Of a stretch of 39,115 nt of DNA, positions 7,516 through 13,044 are shown piece by piece (position 1 is the first letter of the stretch; the number at the start of each line of letters is the position of its first letter). Source of the DNA: Actinomycetes bacterium (lineage in GTDB: Bacteria; Actinomycetota; Acidimicrobiia; Acidimicrobiales; JAMCPL01); the NCBI GenBank assembly GCA_021846515.1, contig JAJZWU010000016.1, positions 1-39,115 of the forward strand, read 5' to 3'. The notes under the pieces are model-generated. The model was given only the letters and a program-made list of their open reading frames with translations, ran no database searches and was not told the origin of the DNA. The translations under genes and the position numbers were made by a program.

Positions 7516-7734
7516 CTATGAGGACAAGGGTATTCGCTTAGTCCATACATTGTCCAGTTTTTGAGCTAACTCTACGTCCAAGGTAGGAAATAGGTGTCCA
7601 TAAGTGCCAAGCGTAACATTTATAGTAGAGTGCCCTAATCGTTCCATTATTGCCCTTGGATGGGCATTCTGCGCAATCATGAGCCTGCCATCCCTATATC
7701 TGTCTGGGTGTTCATATATGTCCTTTATGTCTAC
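7516..7734 (-). pseudogene. Tyrosine integrase, C-terminal remnant
   Basis: On the minus strand the frame ending in TAG at 7518-7516 reads MIAQNAHPRAIMERLGH, then STINVTLGTYGHLFPTLD and a short tail. This is the end of a phage-type tyrosine recombinase: LGHS with the box-II histidine, and the catalytic tyrosine in TYGH. The frame can be followed up to an in-frame stop at 7737-7735, but the residues before MIAQN (YEHPDRYRDGRL) do not match the expected box-II HxLRHT start. The catalytic domain's first arginine and the whole N-terminus are therefore missing. With the tRNA-Ala fragment beside it, this is the usual int/att arrangement, now broken. Confidence 0.75.
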
Positions 7735-7812
7735 CTAAGATGCCTTTATCTGGTTGCAATAATACTTCTGCATCCGACATTTGAGAACCCTTGTTGTCCG
7801 CCTGACTAATCT

Positions 7813-8409
7813 CTATCGTTCCAACGGGGGTCTGTTGGGTTTACGCCGCTGGTCGGGGATGGCTTTTCGTTGGATTGCGTCTCTGTTGGCTTGCGCAATC
7901 CTTAATAGTTCGGGCAACGCTTCCTGATCTTTTGGCCGGTTAGCAAATTGCTTTGAAGCGATGATATCGTTCAGCCCTGCAACCCAAATTTTCAATGATT
8001 CAAGTTCTTTTTCATCTGCGTTTGTCTTGAGAACGTGATAATCCTTTTCGTCGGCCACGGTACCTGGAATTGCAGCCATAATGTCTATATCGCCTACAGG
8101 CGTCCGCCAGTTAGTAACAGACTGACTGGAGACGAACCATTTTTTGTCAACCTTAAGATTTTTGGCTGCATAGTCAGATTCATTGCCGATACGCATGAAC
8201 GCTCCCAGCTCGTCCAGCGCATGAGCCAGGCGTTCTATGTTATCGTTGGCTCGGTTAACCACCGCGTCACAATCAACGGTCTTTCGTTCTGCGCCATGTA
8301 GTGTCGCACCTACACCGCCTACGGTCACGTATTCTACGCCGTGTCTGTTTAGTACCTCAACAATAGTGTCTATCCGTAAGTCTGGCCTGGGTTCATCTTT
8401 TAACGGCAC
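7813..8409 (-). CDS. Nucleotidyltransferase, copy 1 (AbiEii/MNT-like fold)
   Basis: 198 aa from a GTG at 8409-8407. The N-terminal core has the polymerase-beta-type nucleotidyltransferase signature: GGVGATLHG (31-39) and, after a short turn, TVDCD with candidate metal ligands D46 and D48; a further GDIDIM lies near the middle. The C-terminal part has SKQFANRPKDQEALPEL, a motif common in this family. I chose GTG over the upstream ATG because copy 2 aligns from its internal ATG, both proteins then have exactly 198 residues, and both overlap the preceding gene by the same 17 bp. The family includes toxin and antitoxin proteins that transfer NMPs to tRNA or proteins; the actual target is unknown. 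Confidence 0.75.
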   Translation of the reverse strand: MPLKDEPRPDLRIDTIVEVLNRHGVEYVTVGGVGATLHGAERKTVDCDAVVNRANDNIERLAHALDELGAFMRIGNESDYAAKNLKVDKKWFVSSQSVTNWRTPVGDIDIMAAIPGTVADEKDYHVLKTNADEKELESLKIWVAGLNDIIASKQFANRPKDQEALPELLRIAQANRDAIQRKAIPDQRRKPNRPPLER

Positions 8410-8734
8410 GATCCCCCCATCTCTCAGCACCCTCAGGATGCTTGCCTTGTCTGCGAAGTTCAATCAGTTCTATAACCTTGGCTTTATCATATTTGTCGGG
8501 TACATCTTCCAGCTTCATGCCATTCTCCCCCAGACCGCCACCTGTGTAGATAAGAAGAGCAAATATCTCTTCGGGGGTTTTTAGGAGATATCCGTCACTG
8601 TCAACCATATATTCGTCGTACGGATCAGCTCCACCGTACAGGCGGAACTCTTCTGCGACTTCCTCTATTGTCTTAACTGGAAAGTGGTGATTGGGGTCAT
8701 CACTCATGGTCACCCAGCCGTTCTTTCTCTGCAT
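8393..8734 (-). CDS. Cassette partner protein, copy 1 (unknown family)
   Basis: 113 aa from the ATG at 8734, which lies six bases after a TATAAT box (8746-8741). The protein starts MQRKNGWVTMSDDPNHHFPV and shares this block, DEYxVDxxGYLLKTPEE and the IELxELxxxGKxP region with the partner in the second cassette. It is acidic, soluble and has no recognised domain. The end overlaps the nucleotidyltransferase start by 17 bp, so the two are probably translated together. By position it could be the antidote, regulator or substrate of the enzyme; nothing in the sequence decides this. Confidence 0.65.
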   Translation of the reverse strand: MQRKNGWVTMSDDPNHHFPVKTIEEVAEEFRLYGGADPYDEYMVDSDGYLLKTPEEIFALLIYTGGGLGENGMKLEDVPDKYDKAKVIELIELRRQGKHPEGAERWGDRAVKR

Positions 8735-8740
8735 ACTTAC

Positions 8741-8746
8741 ATTATA
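8741..8746 (-). promoter_or_regulatory. -10 box of nucleotidyltransferase cassette 1
   Basis: TATAAT on the minus strand, six bases before the ATG at 8734; it predicts a leaderless transcript and decides the start of the partner gene. Confidence 0.55.
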
Positions 8747-8860
8747 CTGCTTCATCAACAGGATGCTGGTAATGCTTAAGGATAGCGGGCAGAACTTACG
8801 CCAGATTATGACCAGATGGACAGACAGTTGCCAGAGACAACATACGCCCGACTAGCAATA

Positions 8861-9457
8861 TTATCGTTCCAACGGTGGTCTGTTGGTTTTACGCTGCATG
8901 GGCGGGGTGGCCTTTTTCTGGCTTACGCCCTTCTCGATCTGTGCAAGCCTCTGTAGTTCAGGCAGCGCTTCTTGATCTTTCGGGCGGTCGGCAAACTTTT
9001 TTGAAGCAATAATGTCATCCAGTCCAGCAACCCAAACTTGCAGCGATCTAATTTTTTGTTTATCTGCATTGGTCATAAGAGTGTGATAGTCATTGCCGTG
9101 ATCGGCTGCATCCGGCATCTCACACATAATATCTATGTCACCTACAGGTGTCCGCCAGTTAGTGACATTCTGGCTAGTGACAAACCACTTCTTATTGAAT
9201 GTTAATCCCTTAATTTCGTAGTCAGGTGCACCGGAAACGCGCATGTACGCACCCAGCTCGTCCAATGCGCGAACTAGACGCTCTATATTGTCATTAGCCA
9301 TGTTGACCACTGCGTCAAAATCTAAAGTCTCTTTTTTTGCTCCATGCAGCATCGCACCCACGCCACCTACAACCACATATTCAACCCCATATTTATTGAA
9401 CGTATTTACGATCTGATCTATTTGTAAATCTGGATGGGGGTCATTTCTTGCGGGCAT
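8861..9457 (-). CDS. Nucleotidyltransferase, copy 2 (AbiEii/MNT-like fold)
   Basis: 198 aa from the ATG at 9457, equal in length to copy 1. It has the same signature at the same positions: GGVGAMLHG (31-39), TLDFD with D46 and D48, then GDIDIM, DDIIASKKFADRPKDQ and the tail NRPPLER. By eye well over half of the residues match copy 1, with differences spread along the protein, so both copies appear to be under selection. It overlaps its partner gene by 17 bp. An ATG 15 codons earlier is possible but lies deep inside the partner gene. A toxin-antitoxin or defence role is an inference from family and setting. Confidence 0.77.
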   Translation of the reverse strand: MPARNDPHPDLQIDQIVNTFNKYGVEYVVVGGVGAMLHGAKKETLDFDAVVNMANDNIERLVRALDELGAYMRVSGAPDYEIKGLTFNKKWFVTSQNVTNWRTPVGDIDIMCEMPDAADHGNDYHTLMTNADKQKIRSLQVWVAGLDDIIASKKFADRPKDQEALPELQRLAQIEKGVSQKKATPPMQRKTNRPPLER

Positions 9458-9767
9458 GATAGTAGTACCAAGTCTTTTCAGCAGTTGGGGGGCGTTTGCC
9501 AAGTTTGAGAAGCTCTACCAATTCGGCGGTCTTTTCTCTAAAGCGCTCTGGTATGTCATTAAGCGTTATTTGATCGTGATAGATTAGGTTTGCAAAGTTC
9601 TCTTCTGGTGTTTTTAGCAAGTAGCCTTCCCCATCAACAGGATATTCGTCGCGAGGCGGAATGGTGCCCTCTCTGCGGACTTTTTCATTTAATTCTTCTA
9701 TGGTCATCACCGGAAAGTGGTGATTTGGGTCATCGCTCATAGTGACCCAGCCATTTTTTTCCTGCAT
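9441..9767 (-). CDS. Cassette partner protein, copy 2 (unknown family)
   Basis: 108 aa starting MQEKNGWVTMSDDPNHHFPV. It is about half identical by eye to the copy-1 partner: MTIEEL, DEYPVDGEGYLLKTPEENFANLIY, then a charged region with ELVELLKLGKRP. The ATG lies six bases after TATAAT (9780-9775, preceded by TGG), the same layout as copy 1. The function is unknown. The conserved N-terminal block with two adjacent His after DDPN may be a functional site, but I do not know a family with it. Confidence 0.65.
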   Translation of the reverse strand: MQEKNGWVTMSDDPNHHFPVMTIEELNEKVRREGTIPPRDEYPVDGEGYLLKTPEENFANLIYHDQITLNDIPERFREKTAELVELLKLGKRPPTAEKTWYYYHARKK

Positions 9768-9774
9768 ACTCTAA

Positions 9775-9780
9775 TTATAC
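9775..9780 (-). promoter_or_regulatory. -10 box of nucleotidyltransferase cassette 2
   Basis: TATAAT with an upstream TGG (extended -10) on the minus strand, six bases before the partner ATG at 9767. Same spacing as cassette 1. Confidence 0.55.
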
Positions 9781-9826
9781 CACGGGGGTGTATCACTAAT
9801 CTTCAACCAAGGATGCCAGCATATAG

Positions 9827-9899
9827 CATGATGGACACGACTTGAACGTGCATCCTCTGGTTTTGGAGTCCAGAACTTTACCAATTAAGCTACCATCAT
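9827..9899 (-). tRNA. tRNA-Trp (anticodon CCA)
   Basis: The minus strand folds into a complete cloverleaf of 73 nt: a 7-bp acceptor stem (ATGATGG with CCATCAT), D arm GCTT-loop-AAGT with GG in the loop, anticodon loop CTCCAAA (CCA, tryptophan) on stem CTGGA/ACCAG, and T arm GCACG-TTCAAGT-CGTGT. The anticodon stem has an A-A mismatch next to the loop, where a U-A pair is usual. The discriminator base is G and 3' CCA is not encoded. The gene lies inside the accessory region between the two tRNA-Ala fragments, so it may be an element-borne or decaying tRNA, not the main tRNA-Trp. Confidence 0.75.
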
Positions 9900-10106
9900 A
9901 CGATAAGCGATACCGGTAGTATACAATATGGGTGTGTCAGTAACGATATTGCATTTCGGAGCAAACTCTTGCTATGAGCTATTATGACTAATTTCGTGAC
10001 TAGACTTTTTGAACATATTGACTGTTTCGCATATATTGACTTCTAAACTACCAGGTCAGAGATAATGGCATACATATGAGCAGGTAGAAAAAGTGGACTT
10101 GTATTA
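9900..10106. other. Non-coding stretch between the tRNA genes
   Basis: No gene is supported. Two direct copies of ATATTGACT lie at 10015-10023 and 10033-10041 (18-bp period), and the segment just before the second tRNA-Ala fragment (GCAGGTAGAAAAAGTG at about 10079-10094) resembles the segment before the first (GCAGGCAGTAAAAGTG). Confidence 0.5.
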
Positions 10107-10153
10107 ATGGCATCAAGAGGGTCGCGGGTTCGAGTTCCATCGCCTCCACTCCA
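10107..10153 (+). pseudogene. tRNA-Ala(GGC) 3' half, degenerate; candidate attachment site
   Basis: The segment starts in an alanine anticodon loop (ATGGCAT, anticodon GGC), followed by CAAG, a variable region ending GGTC, a T arm around TTCGAGT and CGCCTCC-A for the acceptor 3' strand, then CTCCA. The 5' anticodon stem, D arm and acceptor 5' strand are not recognisable, and the T stem has a C-A mismatch. It carries a different anticodon from the fragment 2.7 kb upstream, yet both have the same flanking words on the left (GCAGGYAGWAAAAGTG) and right (ACTCCATAA). It is best read as a second integration scar at an alanine tRNA. Confidence 0.6.
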
Positions 10154-10256
10154 TAATGCCAGGTCAGGGGGGATACAAATCCTACTTACAGTAATATAGT
10201 TAAAAAGCATTTCCTGCAAAATGGCCTAATGAACAAATCTGCCTGATTTTATTTGC

Positions 10257-10292
10257 TATACTATATAAGTAGGTACTTACTTATATAGTATA
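10257..10292. promoter_or_regulatory. Large palindromic operator upstream of the AurF-like gene
   Basis: A 15-bp arm (TATACTATATAAGTA, 10257-10271) is repeated inverted at 10278-10292 with a 6-bp centre. The arms contain TATACT/TATAGT words that can serve as -10 boxes on either strand. It lies 53 bp before the AurF-like gene; a TetR repressor gene follows that gene, and TetR proteins bind such palindromes, so it is the likely operator. Confidence 0.65.
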
Positions 10293-10345
10293 AACAAACT
10301 TAGCAACCAATTGTCTTATATATATCGGGAAGGAGGATATATACA

Positions 10346-11287
10346 ATGCCAGTAGAAGTAGATGTTCCGCAAAAGGTGGCCGAGCGCTTGGTAAATGCCA
10401 GTGCAACCAGGCGATGGTACCCATTTGAGCCAAAAGTAATAGACTGGTCAGTGCCACTCACAAGCGAGTGGGCATACGTGGCGGCAGGCCATTCAGTATT
10501 TTCCTCATCAGGGGCACTAAACCACCTCTCGCCAGAAGATAGAAGCTTTGTCGAGCGATGGGAAACCACACAGACAATGAGGAATGTTGCCCACGGTGAA
10601 CACCTGCTAAACCAAGGCATACTGTCTATGTTATGGCAGATGGATCCTTATGATCCAAGCTACCGTTTCCTGCTGCATGAGGTGGCAGAAGAATGCCAGC
10701 ACATGGCTATGTTTAACCAATGGGTACGCCTAAACTCTGATATTCGTACTCGTGACGCAGGAGAGCTGGGGTGGAGCACTATGGTGGCCCAATTCACGGA
10801 AGAACTTGCACGTGATAAACCGGAGGCTTTCTGGGTAAACGTACTTCTATTCGAGTTCGTAGGAGATGAGTCGAATCAAGCAGCCAGATCAAACCCTGTG
10901 GGTGACGACGGGAGGCCTCTCCATCCCATCCTTGTGCAAATAGGCATAGCACACACTTCGGAGGAGGCACGCCACATCGCGTATGCCAGACGCTGGCTCG
11001 AGGAGGGAATGCCCAAGCTGGATGATGAGCAGGTACTCGAGATACAACGCCTAACTGAGCTGGGAGCCCAAGCAGTTATAGACCGTCGCCAATTCCTACC
11101 TGTTCGTTACTCCCGCCAGCTGGAGCCCTATATGTCAAAGGAAACCTTTGACCAAGCGGTGGCATCCACCCCGGCATCAAAGGCGTTACTTGGCCAACTC
11201 TACAAGCTGCTAGTGGACTTTGAGCGACTTAGAATAGTAAGCCCTGAAACAATGCGGAGATGGGAGGATTCCGGAGCATTCGATTGA
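10346..11287 (+). CDS. AurF-like diiron oxygenase
   Basis: 313 aa, matching the AurF family (about 300-330). The four-helix ferritin-like core shows the diiron ligands: HGEH with E85, EECQH with E116 and H119, LFEFVGDE with E170, and SEEARHIAYAR with E207 and H210. Well-studied members oxidise aryl amines to nitro groups (AurF on p-aminobenzoate, CmlI), but many chromosomal relatives have unknown substrates. The start is secure: AGGAGG lies at 10331-10336, ten bases before the ATG. Downstream, 43 bp away, is a TetR regulator, and upstream is a large palindrome, so expression is probably induced by a small molecule. No biosynthetic cluster surrounds it, so a detoxifying or salvage role is as likely as a natural-product role. 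Confidence 0.85.
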   Translation: MPVEVDVPQKVAERLVNASATRRWYPFEPKVIDWSVPLTSEWAYVAAGHSVFSSSGALNHLSPEDRSFVERWETTQTMRNVAHGEHLLNQGILSMLWQMDPYDPSYRFLLHEVAEECQHMAMFNQWVRLNSDIRTRDAGELGWSTMVAQFTEELARDKPEAFWVNVLLFEFVGDESNQAARSNPVGDDGRPLHPILVQIGIAHTSEEARHIAYARRWLEEGMPKLDDEQVLEIQRLTELGAQAVIDRRQFLPVRYSRQLEPYMSKETFDQAVASTPASKALLGQLYKLLVDFERLRIVSPETMRRWEDSGAFD

Positions 11288-11330
11288 GCTTGTCTAGCTA
11301 TTTGAACATACCAGACTCTAGACTATATAA

Positions 11331-11957
11331 ATGAGCACAGGGATTACCAGCCAGTTTACTGACCGACGGCGAAACAATACCCGCCAGAGAATCTTGGAGT
11401 CAGCATCAGCCCTCTTCGCCGAACGGGGATATACCGCAACGAGTATAGCTGACATTGAGGCTGCGGCTCTGTTAACTCCCGGATCTGGAGGACTGTACCG
11501 GCACTTCCAATCCAAGGAAGCGCTTTTGCTGGCAGTAGTAAGTGGATACAAGGAAAGACTTTCGCTGGTACGAGCAACACTTGCACTGGACATTGCAGAA
11601 ACGCCTGAGCGTGAGCTGCAACAGATCGTTACAGCCTTAGGGATCTTTCTATCAGGTGAAGGCGCTGTGATAAGGATCGGAGCTGAGTTCAGCCAACTTC
11701 CAGATGCCCCAAGAAAGATAATAGGTGCCGCATGGGATGAAGCGCACGGTATATTTGCTGACCTCTTCAGGCGCCACGGGTTTTCACCTCCAGAAGCTGC
11801 TGCACTCGGCATATCTGCCCTCGGGTCCCTTGCTCACTTCTTCGAGCACATACGTAACTTCGGCCGGCAACCCCTTGATGTGGAAATGGGCAGATACCTG
11901 GAAGAGTGGAGCAACACATGGACAGCCAAACTCGCCAATGCCCAGAATGCTATCTAA
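11331..11957 (+). CDS. TetR-family transcriptional regulator
   Basis: 208 aa. Residues 10-58 are a TetR HTH domain: TRQRILESASALFAERGYTATSIADIEAAA, then GGLYRHFQSKEALLLAV. The rest is a helical ligand-binding domain with no conserved family mark. It follows the AurF-like gene by 43 bp on the same strand and probably shares its promoter, controlling both through the palindrome at 10257-10292. The HTH recognition stretch is longer than usual (ALLTPGSGGLYRHF), which suggests a modified DNA-contact helix. The effector is unknown. Confidence 0.88.
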   Translation: MSTGITSQFTDRRRNNTRQRILESASALFAERGYTATSIADIEAAALLTPGSGGLYRHFQSKEALLLAVVSGYKERLSLVRATLALDIAETPERELQQIVTALGIFLSGEGAVIRIGAEFSQLPDAPRKIIGAAWDEAHGIFADLFRRHGFSPPEAAALGISALGSLAHFFEHIRNFGRQPLDVEMGRYLEEWSNTWTAKLANAQNAI

Positions 11958-12023
11958 GAATCGATAGGAGTAGATCATGCTGAAAAAGCATTCTCCATAT
12001 ACCGACTGTAATACTTAAAATAC

Positions 12024-12596
12024 TTAGCTTAACGCTGCCAAAAACGACCTTATGGCTTCCGGGTAAATCTCACGCTCAATCTGTTTAATTCGTTCGTGTA
12101 ACGACTCTACCGTATCCCCCTCAAGCACATCCACTGCTCGCTGGGTCAATATAGGACCGGCATCCACTTCAGCAGTGGCTACATGGACGGTACAACCGGT
12201 CACTTTTACCCCTGATTTCAAAGCATCTTCTACCGCGTGCCACCCCGTAAAGGCGGGAAGCAATGCAGGATGGGTATTCAAAATCCTGCCGCCATAATAG
12301 TCGTACGCGTTCGCAGCAAGCACGGTGCCGAAGCCGGCCATAGCAACAACGTCGATACTGTGTGCTTGCATCAATTTTACAAGCGCCTCTGTGTACCCTT
12401 CTCTGTCAAAAGCGCTCCCATAGCCTCCATAAGCAGACCTATCCAACATAGTCGATTCAATACCAAAATCACTGGCCATTTTCAGTGCTCTGCACTCACG
12501 GTCGCATACGACCAACGAAACTTCAATTCCAGCTGCTACGATTGCCTCGAGTATCGTACCGGTACCGGAAGCCAGTACGGCCAAGCGCTTCATCAT
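12024..12596 (-). CDS. purN: Phosphoribosylglycinamide formyltransferase
   Basis: 190 aa, the normal PurN length. The enzyme transfers a formyl group from 10-formyl-THF to GAR in purine synthesis. Seen: the N-terminal phosphate-binding loop LASGTGTILEAI (usual form GxGSN; here GTGTI), the catalytic pair in RILNTHPALLPAF (Asn and His), and the catalytic Asp in VTGCTVHVATAEVDAGPIL. A second Met at position 2 is an alternative start. The ATG overlaps the stop of the upstream rpiB-like gene by 4 bp (12593-12596), so translation is coupled. Loop variants of this type (GTGSL) are known in actinobacterial PurN. Confidence 0.9.
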   Translation of the reverse strand: MMKRLAVLASGTGTILEAIVAAGIEVSLVVCDRECRALKMASDFGIESTMLDRSAYGGYGSAFDREGYTEALVKLMQAHSIDVVAMAGFGTVLAANAYDYYGGRILNTHPALLPAFTGWHAVEDALKSGVKVTGCTVHVATAEVDAGPILTQRAVDVLEGDTVESLHERIKQIEREIYPEAIRSFLAALS

Positions 12597-13000
12597 TCTA
12601 CTGCCAAGATCCTCTCCGACTCATGCTCATCTGGATTTGTCTCAAAGAATGCCTCCAATATTTCACGCCCCACCTCAGGCGAGGTAAGTCGTATACTCAG
12701 GGCAACTACGTTGGCATCATTCCAGCGCCGTGCCCCCTGTGCCGTAGAAGCGTCTGTACACAAAGCCGCTCTTACCCCTTTGACCTTGTTTGCAGCGATC
12801 GACACTCCGGTACCTGTCCAGCAACATACGACACCAAAGTCGGCCTTTCCTCCGGCAACAGCTTCTCCCACCTGCCTACCTACTTCCGGCCACTCACGAC
12901 CGCGAGCAACCCAGCTTACACTATGCCCCATCTTTGAAATAGATTCGAGCAACGCATCTGTTAAGACTGTCTCTTCGTCTGTACCAAACGCAATACGCAT
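12593..13000 (-). CDS. rpiB: RpiB/LacAB-type sugar-phosphate isomerase
   Basis: 135 aa. Diagnostic segment FGVVCCWTGTGVSIAANKVKG (C60 at the position of the catalytic base) and ARRWNDANVVALSIR agree with ribose-5-phosphate isomerase B, which interconverts ribulose- and ribose-5-phosphate. Two differences from the classical enzyme: CGTGIG is CWTGTG, and the N-terminal SDHAG is TDEET, so a phosphate-contacting His is Glu. Many actinobacterial paralogues share this form, and activity on another sugar phosphate is possible. Overlap with purN suggests coupling of ribose-5-phosphate supply with purine synthesis. The promoter must lie in the 44 bp shared with the divergent mannosidase gene. Confidence 0.78.
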   Translation of the reverse strand: MRIAFGTDEETVLTDALLESISKMGHSVSWVARGREWPEVGRQVGEAVAGGKADFGVVCCWTGTGVSIAANKVKGVRAALCTDASTAQGARRWNDANVVALSIRLTSPEVGREILEAFFETNPDEHESERILAVE

Positions 13001-13044
13001 AAAGACATTCTACCCGTTAAAGCTGGCATGCTAACATTCATAAA

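Noticed and set aside
7256-7550. Two minus-strand frames with ADSNRRPPACKAV-like sequence
   Set aside because: This peptide is the antisense translation of the tRNA-Ala T arm and anticodon arm, a well-known false gene.
12237-13034. 265-codon plus-strand frame across purN and rpiB
   Set aside because: Both minus-strand genes show catalytic motifs and a 4-bp overlap; this frame has none.
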